Positions 34,501-43,678 of a stretch of DNA of 64,000 bases are shown in pieces. The notes beneath the pieces were generated by a model that was not told where the DNA came from, ran no database searches, and was given only the letters and a program-made list of their open reading frames with translations. How positions within the stretch are numbered: position 1 is the stretch's first letter; each line of letters begins with the position of its first letter. Origin of the DNA: Paraburkholderia phosphatilytica (GTDB lineage Bacteria; Pseudomonadota; Gammaproteobacteria; Burkholderiales; Burkholderiaceae); contig NZ_QQOA01000026.1 of the NCBI RefSeq assembly GCF_003443895.1, positions 44,020 to 108,019 of the forward strand, given 5' to 3'. The translations under genes and the position numbers were made by a program.

Positions 34501-37500
34501 ACGGATCCGTCCGCCGGCGACGTGGCGGCCGCCTACGCGCTGACCTATGACGTCGAGGGATTGTCGTCCAGCACGAATGCGACCGATCAGGACCTGTACC
34601 AGCAGGTGATGGGCGACACGACGATCACGAACCTGCAGTCCTCCGCGCTCGCGACGATCACGGGCGCGGCGGGTGCGCCGAAGGGCGGCAGCAGCAACGC
34701 CGATCTTTCCGCGCGCCTGCATCTGCTCGGCACCCGGCTGCAGAGCTATTCGAACACGATATTCGGCGCGCAGCTCATCGATGCCGCCGCGAACGATCCG
34801 GCCACGCGCCAGCTGTTCGCCGCGATCGCCGCGAGCGTGAACGGCCAGAAGACCGACGAGGGCAAGCTCACCACACTCGCCGACACGCTCGAAGGCACGA
34901 ACCCAACGGTCGCCACGATGCTGCTCGAGTACATGTTCCCGGGCAGCAGCAAAGCGCATCCGATGTCGACGACCCAGCTCGTCGCGTGGACGGAAAACGC
35001 GAACGACATGACGCAGATCTCACGGATCTATTCGGCGGCGGGCGACGCGGATACGACCGACATGACCGATCTGCGCCATGGGCTCGAGCAGATGGTGAAC
35101 AGCGACGGGAATTTCGGCAATGTGAGCTACAGCTCGCGGTTCCACGAGCAGACGGTGGTCGACGAGGGCGGCGCGGTGGTGTGGGGGCAGGATCTCGGTT
35201 TCGGCAACGTCAAGAAGAATGGCGGGCAGCCGCAGCTTGCGCAGGACATGCTCGACGATTCGCCCGACAGCGATCTCGGCGTCGAGATCGCGCGCGAGAC
35301 CGGCTACTCGAATCTCGGCAAGCCGGCCACGCCGATCGACCTCGCGAACCCGGGCAATGCCGCGCTGACGAACGACGCGTCGTACACGCCGCAATCCGTG
35401 TCCGGCCCGTTCGTCACCGCGGACGGACACGTGGCGGGTCTGCAGTGGCAGGACGGCATGCAGACCGTCACGAGCTACGACCAGCTGCTGAATCAGGTCG
35501 GCGAGGACGAGGGCCTCACGACCGACTACACGCCCGCGACGCTCTCCGACCAGCAGTTGCTCGCGGACGGCCAGTTCGCGCTCTTCAACCCGAACGACAC
35601 GGTCTTCGACCAGAACCACCACAAGACCACGCTCGGCCAGGTGGTGCAAAGCCTGATGCATGGCGAAAACGTCACGACGCTCGACGGGCTCGCGCCGATG
35701 ACCGTCGCGTCGTTGTCGGGCAGATGGTGGGATACGCGCACGCCGTCGCAGGACGATCCGGGCGAAGCGTTCTCGCTGCTCGAAGGGATCGACGCGAACG
35801 GCCGCATGATCGACGTCGGTCCCGCGGACACGACGGCGCGTTACGGGTATTCGAACTGGCAGTCGAACACCGGCTTCGACAACGGCTTCATGGTCGCGCA
35901 GCCGCACTGGGTCACGAACGCGGCCGGCATCGTGCAGACGGGCAGCGCGTATCTCGTCGACTACAAGCCCTACGACCACTGGTACAGTTGGGACAACCTG
36001 AAGTCCGATCTCGAGATCGCGGGCATGGTCGTCGCGGGCGTGATCGCGCTCGTCACCGTGCCGGAAAGCGCGCCGTTGTGGATGGTGGCGCTGTCCGAAG
36101 CCGCCGATGCGTACTTCGCGGTGACCTCGGCGATCGGCACCGTGAACGCGCTGCAGCAGCTGGGCCAGAAAGGCGGCGCGGGCAACTGGCTGAACTGGCT
36201 GAATCTCGCGGCCAACATGTTCGGCGGGGCCGCGAGCGGGCTCGGCGCGCTGGCGCGGGCCGGCACCATCATGGACCGCGTCGGGGTGGGTTCGGAGGCG
36301 TTCGAGAACGCGTCAGGCGTGATCGTGGTCGCGCACGATGCGCCGGAGATCGAACTCGCGCGCGCGAAAGTCGCCGCGCAACTGGCCGGTACCCGTGCGG
36401 TGCGCGTGTTCGACGACTCGCGTCTGTCGGGCTTTTTGAGAGACCACTGGTTCGCGAGCGGCGGCCGGCTCTTCGACACCGTGGGCCAGACGCGCGCGCT
36501 CGATGCGATGCAGAAGTCGGTCGCGTTCAGGCTGACGGGGCTGTTCGCGGCGGGCACGAATGGCGTGTCGATGCTCGCGCAGGGCGCCCAGTTGCTGAAT
36601 TCGCACGGCCAGGCGACCGCCCAGGACTGGCTGAACTTCTTCACGTCCGCGGGGCTGATGGCGTCCGGGCTCGGGCTCGAGAATATCCGCAACGGCAACC
36701 CGGAGGAGGCCGCCGCGCACCTTCAGGCCGTCAACGAAAATCTCCCCGCGGGCGTCCGGCTGGTGGCGCCGCGCAAGGTGGATATCTCGGCCGATTCGCT
36801 CAGCCAGTTCGACGAGAAGACCTCCGCGCGCGTCGCGCTCCTGACGCAACGCAAGATCGCGGGCTTGAGCCGCCTCGCGCCGGTGCAGCGTGTGGCCGGA
36901 CTGCTCGACGGCGAGGGCGATGCTGCCGACGGCACGCGCGCGACCTTGACCGCCGACGAGGTGCGGCAGATCAACGACGCATTGCCCAAGGGGGTGCGAG
37001 TCACGCTGCCGGATACCGGAACGGAAGAGACAGAAGAGACAGCAGGCACGACCGGCACGACGGCCGTGGACGCTGCATCGGTGCAGCAGAGCGGCACGCA
37101 GCCCGCAGCCGCTGAACCGCTCGTCGGCAAGGTACTGTCGGCCAGCGAATGGTCGGCGCAGCAGCAGGCGCTGCCGTCCGCCGAACCGCTGACCGGCGTG
37201 GTGCTGACGGCGGATGAAGTGGCCGCGCAGCAGGAAGGAGACGACGGCCTGTCGGGCACCCCCACGGTCACCTACCGCACGAACAGCGCCGTGTATACGA
37301 CCCGGGTGGCGCTGCCGAACGGCGTCGGTGTGATGTCGACCCGCGACGGCAGCGACACCACGATATTGAGTCCGACCTACGACGACGTGACCGGCGTGCC
37401 GGCGAGCGAGTCGCCGCAGTTCCTGCGCCCGGCCGATACCTTGCTGATGCCCGAGAGCGACCCGCTGTACCAGCGCGGCGTCGATGGCCTGATGTCGCCG

Positions 37501-40500
37501 CCCGGCCAGCACGTGATCTTCGGCCACGGCATTTCCGCCGACGAGATGCTGGGCCCCGACGGCGAGCCCGTCAGCGTCGATACGGTCGCTGCGCTGGTCG
37601 CGCCGCGGCTCGGTCCGGACGAGGACGTCACGCTGTACTCGTGCTATGCGGGCTCGGACGACTCCGATCCTCTGCGGGCGACCGGCTCCAACAGCACGGC
37701 GGGCGCGATTTTCGGCCAGCGTCTCGCGCAGAACCTCGCGGATCTGACAGGCCGCCCGGTCACCGTGTGGGCGCCGCCCGACGTCCTCATCATCGATGGC
37801 GACGGCACCGCGTCCGTACACATCACCAGCACGATCACGCATGAGGTGCAGGACGCGCGCGTGCCGATGAAAGCGTTCCAGGCGAATCCTTCGGATGCCG
37901 ATGCAAGTGCGCCGTCCGGCACGACGCCGGGCGCACGCGATGCCGCGGCGGGAATGTCGCCGCCGCCGCGCGCGCAAGGCGCGGCCCGCCTGCCGTTGAG
38001 CAACCCGGACTTCGATTTCGCGCAGCTCCCCGAACGCGCCTACGGATCGGCCGACCTGCAGCCGGGCTTCGCGCCCGCGCTGACGCAGCGGCCCGGCGTG
38101 CTCGCCGACGTCGCCCGCGTCGTGCGGGCGGGCGGCATGGTGAACTTCGAGCAGGCGAGCGGCCTGCTCGACGGGCCCAATCCCCGCGCGGCCATCGCCG
38201 CGACGCTGCGCGCGTTTCATGAGGCCGGACTGCAGCGCGTGCAGGCGGTCTTCGCGTTCGGGAACGAAGACAGCGTCGACGTCAGCGATCCCGCGTTCGA
38301 CTTCAGTACGCTGGATCCGGAATCCGGTTTCTTCCGTTTCAGCGGGCAGGTGCCGCCTTCGGTCGAAGACGACGTCGCCGCGGAGCGCACCAGCGCGGAC
38401 GCGGAGGAAGAGGAGGCGCTCGAAGTCGTCGACATGACGCTCACCGAACCGGACGTCGTCACGCTGTTCCTGGCCGGCGGCCGTACCATCGACGCGCAAC
38501 TGCTCTGCATGAAGACGGGGGCGAAACCCACGCGTGTCGAAGAGATCCGGATGCCCGGTCAACGCGGCCGGCAGCCGTTCGAACTGCTGCGCGACTCGCA
38601 GGGCTGGGCCATCGTTCGCCGCGTGCGGGGCGGCTCGGGCGAGGAGGAGGACGAAGCCGGCGGCAACGCGAAGCGCGGTTCCGGCAACGGCGCGGACGAC
38701 GGGAACGACGACGCGGGCGAGCGCGATTCGCGCAGCGCCGGTCAGCAACGCGTCGCTCAGGCGCGCGTCGCGCTGCGCGACGCGCAGACCAGCGCGGACG
38801 ACTACCGCGTGCTGCTCGACGACGCGCGAAGCCAGGTCGACAGCGCGGTCCCGTCGAGGTCCGAGTACGTCGGCGTGCTGGGCGATCTCGTGGAAGGGGT
38901 ACTGGCCGACGAACCGCAGGCGCCGACGGGCGCGCGCGGACGCCAGGAGGGCACCGGACCGGCGCACGATCGCGCGGTGCGGGAGGTCGTCAACCAGGCG
39001 ATCCTCGTCGCGCGCAGCGCGCTCTCCGACGATGCGCTCGATTCGGCCGCACCAATCGACGTGCATGCACGCGCGCTCGATTACGTCGTCGGACTGCGCA
39101 CCGCGAACTGGCGCAACAGCCACAGTCTCGTGCTGCGCGACGCGGACCACTACCTGTCCAACCTGACGCAGGAGTGGCAGCTTCCGCTGGAGCGGCGCGG
39201 CGCATCGGACGACTCGCCGCGCGCACCGTCCGCGCGTCTCGCGAAGCTCTCGGGACTCGTCGCGTGGGGATACGACTTCAGGAAAACGTGGCTGCCGCGA
39301 CGCGGCACGGAAACGGCGGATACCGTGGACGCCAGCGTCGATCTGTCCCACGTCGAGCCGCGCAGAATCGCCGCGGCTGCGCCTGGCGGGCGCCGCTGGG
39401 CGGCACTCGGCACCCGCGATTTCCTGCGGCTCGCGCAGCAGGCGGATGAGCAGGATCCGTTTGCGCTCGTTACCGGGATGCCGTCCGCGACGGACGCATC
39501 GGCCGTATCGCCTGCCGCGATGCCGGTGGCGCAGGTGGACGGTGTTGCGCTCAGCGACCACTCCTCCAGCGACGGACAGGCGCTCGCGGCCGCGCCCGGT
39601 CTGCTGGCCCATGCAACGAAAGCGGCGAATGTCGGCGAGCTGGGTTCTATCGTCGATGAAGTGCGGATCGTCGACGGATCGAGCAGCTTCGCCGTGACCG
39701 CCGATGGGCGCCGCGTGCTGGCGCTGAATCGCGACGCCGTGACAGCCGATCGCGAAACGAGCCTCACCGAAGTCCTGCACGAACTCGCCCATGCGAAACG
39801 CCATGCCCGGATGATCGACGTGCACGGCAGCGGGTATACGGACGACCTCGGCCTCAACGAGCGCGTCGCGATCCGTTACGCGCGGATCGCGTCGAAGGCC
39901 TATCTGGGACGCATGGACGGTCTCGACGAAGCGACCATCGTGAACTCGCTGCGGCACGACGCGCAGTACGACGCGGAGCTCGAGGAAGCGGGTCGCGACG
40001 CGCACACCCATGCGATCGACGAAGGCAATGCGCGGCAGTGGTTCAAGCCCAAAAGAACCGGCAAAAGTTCACGCGCGAAGTCCAGTGGCGGCGCCGACCC
40101 GAACAAGACGGGTAAGCCGTCGCAGGCCACCCACGCCGACCGCGGCATCGGGATCATGGCCGCACTCGCGAAGCGCGGGCTGGTGGAGGTGTGGAGCAAA
40201 CCCCGCGGCCTGTGGCCCGGCAGCGTCGTGATGGACGTCGCAGGACGGTTCGGCGCGGAGAACGGCCTGTGGCTCGTCAAGCAGTTGTGGAAGTCGGGCG
40301 CGGCGGCCGATACCGGCGAAGCGCGCGCGCGCAACACGGTGGCGACCAGCAAACTGATGCGTGCGATGTTCGGGCAGGGCAGCGCCGCGGACGTGCGTCT
40401 CGCCAACTGGAAAGACCCGAGGACCGGCGTCGTGCATTACGGCATCATGACGCGCTACGAGGAGATCGACGTGTCGTCGGCGCAGGCCGAGGCGATGCTG

Positions 40501-43500
40501 ACGGACGCCGGCCAGTCCCGCGAGAACGGCGTGTTCGCCGTCGCGGCCGGCCACCTCGCGCTGCAGAATACGGCGGTGGTGGGTAACGTCGACGTGCTGG
40601 GCGGCAAGCAGACGTTCGGCAACGTGGGGATCAGGACGGCGCCGGATACCGGGAAAGTGTCGGCGTTTTTCATCGACCTGGACTCCGCGATGGGCTTCGA
40701 TTCCGACGGCAATCCGGTTGCCTTCGAGCGCATCGCCGACGTGCAGGCGGCGTTCGACGCGCTGCGGGGGTCATCGGAAACGTCGGCCGTCTACCAGGGA
40801 ATGACGAAGGAGGACTACTGGCGCAGCGTCGACCATCTGAAAGACCAGATGGACAACCACGACCTCGAAAAGCAGATCCGCACGATCATGCGGCAGCACG
40901 GCGCCGGAAGGATGGCCGAGCGCGATCGCAACGCGCGCGTCGTGATCAGCAACATCAAGGCACAGATTGCGTTCCGCGATAGCGAGAAGTCCTATGCAAC
41001 CGATCCCGTCGATCCGGCGACGTTGCCGGACTCGTACGGCAAGCTGCCGGAACACAAGATCGGCGACGGCAGCAATCCGATTCCGCGCGACTACAGCAAC
41101 CGGGTCGAGGCGCCCAGCGGCCTCCGTCAGCAGGTCAACCGCGCGACACGCGCTGTGCAGCGGTGGCGGCACGGCGATGACGGGAAGGCGACCCGCGGGC
41201 TCGTGGCGGCGGATCCGTTCGCCAGACCGGAGGACCTGAAACCCCGGCAGAAGGTCAAGGTGCCGGGCAGCGGGCGCGCGGTTGCGGGCGCAAGCGAATT
41301 CGGCAGGCTGCGGTTCGTCGCGCGCGGCGAGTCGCCGAAAGAGGGCATGACGATGCCCATCGACGGCAATGCGACGCAGAAGTACGCCGAGGTGAAGCGC
41401 GCAGTGTCGCAGGCGCAGGCGCAGGCGGCGGCGAACGAGGCGCAGGGCGGCAATGCGCCTCGCAACGAGCGTTACTACGCGTACGCGCCGGGCGACGACA
41501 GCAAGCCGGTCGGCTATTTCGAGGTCGCGGGCGACGGCAATCTCATCTGGCATCGCCCGAGGGAATCGATGCAGTCGCAGATCACCCGCGCGGTTGCGAA
41601 GGCGGCGACCCTGCGGCGTGGCGGCAAAGGCGCGGTGACGGCGGGTGGGGCAGGCGCGGCAACCCGACCCGCGCTCAACCTGCCGGAGAACGGCAGGCCA
41701 GTCGTGCTGACGAGCGACTTCGGCGCGCTGCATTTCGCGAAACGCAGCGACCCTGTCAAGGCGGCGCTGGAAATGCCGCTGGGTCGCGACGAGGAGCTTG
41801 CACGCTCGGGGCTCGACGCGCAGCTCGGCAAGGGCCTCGACGCAAACGAGCGGATCTATGCGTACGCACCGGATCGCGGCGGGCCGCCGCTCGGCTACTT
41901 CGAATCGGATGGTCATGATGGACTGACGTGGTATCGCGCGTCGCACCGCTCGCGCGAGCAGTTCTGGCAGACCACCGGCCGGGCCGCCGTGCACTTCGCG
42001 ACTGCGGCGGGGGCGGCCTTCGGATACGATCACCTGCGCGCGCTGCACCCGGCGTCGCCGTGGATCGGACCGCTGACTTCGGAGCTGCGGTATCTGCTGA
42101 ACACCAGCAAGTTCATCACGGACTTCCAGCTGCACGCGCTCGACGAAATCCGCGAGGGCAGGCTCGACAAGGCAACCGACACGATCAGGCTGAGGTTCGC
42201 GGGTCTGCGCGGAAGCATGAGCCGGCGCGGTGTGGCGGATGCCACGCTGGCGCGCATCGAAGGGTATACGGGCACGCTGCTCGGCATCATCCAGCGCGCG
42301 CAGAGCGAGTCGTCGCAGGACGTGAACCATATCGTGGTCAACACAGCGCTCGACGACTACTTCGACCTGATCCGTCAGGAGACCGGTATCGGCGCGGACG
42401 ATTTCTACCCGACACACCCCGCCACGAAGCTCGGCGGCCGCATGCGCCGCGTGCTCATCGCGACCTGGGGCGGCAGCCTCATGATGACGCTCGCGAAGGT
42501 GGTGCCGTTCACCGGTCTCGCGTCGGTGGGCGCGATCCTGAACGGCATCGGCTACGGAGCAACGATCGTCGATGGTGCGCTCAGTACCGCGAGCGCGCGC
42601 TCCGGCAGCGTGCCGCACGAGCCGGGCCGCGTCGTGAAGGCGATGTCGCGATGGCTGCAGCCGATCAGCAACTGGACGTTCGTTGGCGGGTATACGAGCG
42701 GGGCGGTGAACCTGCTGGTCACGCACGGTCTCGGTTCGCTGGGCTCGGACGCCTCGTTCGTGACGGATATCACCACGAGCGCGCTGAACGTCTGGATGTG
42801 GAACTACCAGCGGGGCGCGCGTACGAGCGACGACCATATCTACGTATTCCGTCCCGACACGCCGTCGGCCGGTTCCGGCGCGGCCGGCACGCCGGAGACG
42901 ACGAAGCTGCTGGGCTACGCAACCTATACCGCGGACGGTGGAATCTACTGGCACGAGGCCGACGGCAAGGGTGGCTTCCAGCAGCGGGTGAGAGTCGATC
43001 AGTCCGATCTGCGGGCGTGGACGAAGCAGAAGTTCGAGCGGACGGACACCCGCGTGGCATCGCGCAAAGGGCCCGATGACTTCTCCGCGGACCAGCTCGC
43101 GAAAGCGCGGGCCACCAGCCGGGCCACGCGTAGCGCCCGCTGGAGAGCGCGCAAGCTGGAAAACGACGCCCAGCTGATCCGGCGCGTCAAGTCGCATGCC
43201 GGACAGAGGAAGACGGGGTGGAAGAGCCTCACTCTTGGCGGCGTGCTGCTGCTGTCGAGCGCGATCGGTTCGGCGGCTTCGCTGCTGCCCGGCAAGAGTG
43301 CGTCGACCGCGCCCGCCGTTACGGGTACGCCGCCCGGCAAGAAGAAAAAGCCGGGCACGTCGCCAACGGTGCCGGGAAAGCAGGTGACACCGAAGCCCAC
43401 GACGCCGAAGCAGTCGACTACGCCGAAGCCCGGCTCGCGGGTCGTCGTGGTCAGGCGCGGCGATACGCTCTGGGGTATCGCGACGGAGAACGGCGACACG

Positions 43501-43641
43501 CTGCAGCAGCTCGAACCGCTGAATCCGGAATTCGACTGGGCGCTGCTCGACGGCAATCCGTTCACGCCGCGCGAGCCCGGCGAGGGCCGCGATCCGGACC
43601 TGATCTATCCGGGCGACAGGATCAAGGTGCCGACGAACTAG
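31561..43641 (+). CDS. Giant 4026-aa multidomain protein, candidate type III effector/toxin
   Basis: One uninterrupted 12-kb frame with no signal peptide and a poly-proline stretch at residues 16-23. Residues about 28-1100 hold two diverged copies of a helical unit (YNEVMGDMRVAALHDAALAD near 377 matches YQQVMGDTTITNLQSSALAT near 1013). Residues about 1335-1720 include HWYSWDNLKSDLEIAGMVV and a Gly/Ala hydrophobic region, perhaps DUF4781-like. Residues about 1890-2110 resemble a caspase/C80-type domain, with FGHG (His1989) and LYSCYAG (Cys2028). Residues 2680-2830 contain EVLHELAHAKRHAR, an HExxH zinc site (His2740, Glu2741, His2744) with a possible third ligand Glu2767. Residues about 2950-3060 have a D3011...N3021...ID3039LD3041 pattern that might be kinase-like. 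Three copies of a YAYAP...GYFE...W unit follow, and the protein ends in a LysM-like module (RRGDTLWGIATENGDTLQQL; IYPGDRIKVP). Its upstream element is shared with the sct genes. Secretion is inferred, not shown. Confidence 0.72.
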   Translation: MLIGPDGRAVPIHYQPPPPPPPPTASDVSTAKQALQKQLGNNAPDNGAALAAAIQKIQQENAALTQEALARAAILLQEQYDAAHHQAQDADVDVIKEAESQVGLTHQFDQTTLDAAAASLSGSPLATVAGGTPSSTPTVSLGDARNAIQTGLDNGMTWQEAVNAARVQFGGLTQNETVLDEAALTVKGDQLASGSDATGGNVLGDASQQLAGLHLFDDASNKAALAALTVTVKPSSALAGDAKLADTAWATLQQDEATHASATVINEDWQVYHTALDTELNDAANQPAGTSMAWLNDPSKSDLHWLAQQSVIDANTATSLKGAPSTSDLLTSLRASAIVDTAAAARGTGASTPAGNLKAAQTLTQLLQGVPANSALYNEVMGDMRVAALHDAALADITGAHGDNPQDTLIAEGNALSGYRNTVLFPSLLKETLASSATQHNLQAVGTPGSLTDIANLLDAVKQASPELAQALFSQLQGKIVSLIGQGPDYMPVAGESMQQMDSYYGPLARIVDDAGGPQSAQTQQVIGALKTQMQQQLSTMTNEQQHGEYSPSNPFQPLAYLNNPQLNDPTSLYQTLINQDPNSALGKTLAQYTGLKAQPAPVKPAADGAASLSTAENALDAQLPTSGQVDAASLQKALAAARKDNPTISDKTWAEAAIAAQAQSDARAIDAGTAKAPQDLIAQASGEVGADQVFDADSLNAATTALQKGTVADGGQAPLTPAADGTGQPTPVQYLNTWIAEGATPTEALMLTRAWLGGSAKSELTLTQAALTVFGEQALPQYYNDGTDPIDTAAQTLKSLNVIDPSIVDEAVNGAPATKDHPAVIGMKQQVTPDLKALNGVKGKSGLIDAVNTAYTAWQAAKTTASAKNSTPAQKQAATTALQQYHAALAAALNAAAGRAPGDSSWQSNPQYIDTVWQAENELELTALQSQIDAAAGAAKGSPQYNALMDAFQQWQTGLDALQIIGQVQYAQQINTPADTDPSAGDVAAAYALTYDVEGLSSSTNATDQDLYQQVMGDTTITNLQSSALATITGAAGAPKGGSSNADLSARLHLLGTRLQSYSNTIFGAQLIDAAANDPATRQLFAAIAASVNGQKTDEGKLTTLADTLEGTNPTVATMLLEYMFPGSSKAHPMSTTQLVAWTENANDMTQISRIYSAAGDADTTDMTDLRHGLEQMVNSDGNFGNVSYSSRFHEQTVVDEGGAVVWGQDLGFGNVKKNGGQPQLAQDMLDDSPDSDLGVEIARETGYSNLGKPATPIDLANPGNAALTNDASYTPQSVSGPFVTADGHVAGLQWQDGMQTVTSYDQLLNQVGEDEGLTTDYTPATLSDQQLLADGQFALFNPNDTVFDQNHHKTTLGQVVQSLMHGENVTTLDGLAPMTVASLSGRWWDTRTPSQDDPGEAFSLLEGIDANGRMIDVGPADTTARYGYSNWQSNTGFDNGFMVAQPHWVTNAAGIVQTGSAYLVDYKPYDHWYSWDNLKSDLEIAGMVVAGVIALVTVPESAPLWMVALSEAADAYFAVTSAIGTVNALQQLGQKGGAGNWLNWLNLAANMFGGAASGLGALARAGTIMDRVGVGSEAFENASGVIVVAHDAPEIELARAKVAAQLAGTRAVRVFDDSRLSGFLRDHWFASGGRLFDTVGQTRALDAMQKSVAFRLTGLFAAGTNGVSMLAQGAQLLNSHGQATAQDWLNFFTSAGLMASGLGLENIRNGNPEEAAAHLQAVNENLPAGVRLVAPRKVDISADSLSQFDEKTSARVALLTQRKIAGLSRLAPVQRVAGLLDGEGDAADGTRATLTADEVRQINDALPKGVRVTLPDTGTEETEETAGTTGTTAVDAASVQQSGTQPAAAEPLVGKVLSASEWSAQQQALPSAEPLTGVVLTADEVAAQQEGDDGLSGTPTVTYRTNSAVYTTRVALPNGVGVMSTRDGSDTTILSPTYDDVTGVPASESPQFLRPADTLLMPESDPLYQRGVDGLMSPPGQHVIFGHGISADEMLGPDGEPVSVDTVAALVAPRLGPDEDVTLYSCYAGSDDSDPLRATGSNSTAGAIFGQRLAQNLADLTGRPVTVWAPPDVLIIDGDGTASVHITSTITHEVQDARVPMKAFQANPSDADASAPSGTTPGARDAAAGMSPPPRAQGAARLPLSNPDFDFAQLPERAYGSADLQPGFAPALTQRPGVLADVARVVRAGGMVNFEQASGLLDGPNPRAAIAATLRAFHEAGLQRVQAVFAFGNEDSVDVSDPAFDFSTLDPESGFFRFSGQVPPSVEDDVAAERTSADAEEEEALEVVDMTLTEPDVVTLFLAGGRTIDAQLLCMKTGAKPTRVEEIRMPGQRGRQPFELLRDSQGWAIVRRVRGGSGEEEDEAGGNAKRGSGNGADDGNDDAGERDSRSAGQQRVAQARVALRDAQTSADDYRVLLDDARSQVDSAVPSRSEYVGVLGDLVEGVLADEPQAPTGARGRQEGTGPAHDRAVREVVNQAILVARSALSDDALDSAAPIDVHARALDYVVGLRTANWRNSHSLVLRDADHYLSNLTQEWQLPLERRGASDDSPRAPSARLAKLSGLVAWGYDFRKTWLPRRGTETADTVDASVDLSHVEPRRIAAAAPGGRRWAALGTRDFLRLAQQADEQDPFALVTGMPSATDASAVSPAAMPVAQVDGVALSDHSSSDGQALAAAPGLLAHATKAANVGELGSIVDEVRIVDGSSSFAVTADGRRVLALNRDAVTADRETSLTEVLHELAHAKRHARMIDVHGSGYTDDLGLNERVAIRYARIASKAYLGRMDGLDEATIVNSLRHDAQYDAELEEAGRDAHTHAIDEGNARQWFKPKRTGKSSRAKSSGGADPNKTGKPSQATHADRGIGIMAALAKRGLVEVWSKPRGLWPGSVVMDVAGRFGAENGLWLVKQLWKSGAAADTGEARARNTVATSKLMRAMFGQGSAADVRLANWKDPRTGVVHYGIMTRYEEIDVSSAQAEAMLTDAGQSRENGVFAVAAGHLALQNTAVVGNVDVLGGKQTFGNVGIRTAPDTGKVSAFFIDLDSAMGFDSDGNPVAFERIADVQAAFDALRGSSETSAVYQGMTKEDYWRSVDHLKDQMDNHDLEKQIRTIMRQHGAGRMAERDRNARVVISNIKAQIAFRDSEKSYATDPVDPATLPDSYGKLPEHKIGDGSNPIPRDYSNRVEAPSGLRQQVNRATRAVQRWRHGDDGKATRGLVAADPFARPEDLKPRQKVKVPGSGRAVAGASEFGRLRFVARGESPKEGMTMPIDGNATQKYAEVKRAVSQAQAQAAANEAQGGNAPRNERYYAYAPGDDSKPVGYFEVAGDGNLIWHRPRESMQSQITRAVAKAATLRRGGKGAVTAGGAGAATRPALNLPENGRPVVLTSDFGALHFAKRSDPVKAALEMPLGRDEELARSGLDAQLGKGLDANERIYAYAPDRGGPPLGYFESDGHDGLTWYRASHRSREQFWQTTGRAAVHFATAAGAAFGYDHLRALHPASPWIGPLTSELRYLLNTSKFITDFQLHALDEIREGRLDKATDTIRLRFAGLRGSMSRRGVADATLARIEGYTGTLLGIIQRAQSESSQDVNHIVVNTALDDYFDLIRQETGIGADDFYPTHPATKLGGRMRRVLIATWGGSLMMTLAKVVPFTGLASVGAILNGIGYGATIVDGALSTASARSGSVPHEPGRVVKAMSRWLQPISNWTFVGGYTSGAVNLLVTHGLGSLGSDASFVTDITTSALNVWMWNYQRGARTSDDHIYVFRPDTPSAGSGAAGTPETTKLLGYATYTADGGIYWHEADGKGGFQQRVRVDQSDLRAWTKQKFERTDTRVASRKGPDDFSADQLAKARATSRATRSARWRARKLENDAQLIRRVKSHAGQRKTGWKSLTLGGVLLLSSAIGSAASLLPGKSASTAPAVTGTPPGKKKKPGTSPTVPGKQVTPKPTTPKQSTTPKPGSRVVVVRRGDTLWGIATENGDTLQQLEPLNPEFDWALLDGNPFTPREPGEGRDPDLIYPGDRIKVPTN
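41467..42963 (+). repeat. Three copies of a GY-x-W peptide unit in the giant protein
   Basis: About 30-residue units at residues 3303-3335 (YYAYAPGDDSKPVGYFEVAG then GNLIWHRP), 3429-3460 (IYAYAPDRGGPPLGYFESDG then DGLTWYRA) and 3757-3798 (IYVFRPD, then KLLGYATYTADGGIYWHEA). The spacing is uneven (125 and 328 residues), so these are dispersed copies of one small domain, not a tandem array. Confidence 0.75.
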
Positions 43642-43678
43642 CGCGACGGTGCGCGCATCGTTCGATTGCGCGCGTCGT

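Noticed and set aside
36313..40011. 1232-codon minus-strand open frame inside the giant gene
   Set aside because: Composition is that of an antisense frame of high-GC3 coding DNA. The plus frame has recognisable domains, and this one has none.
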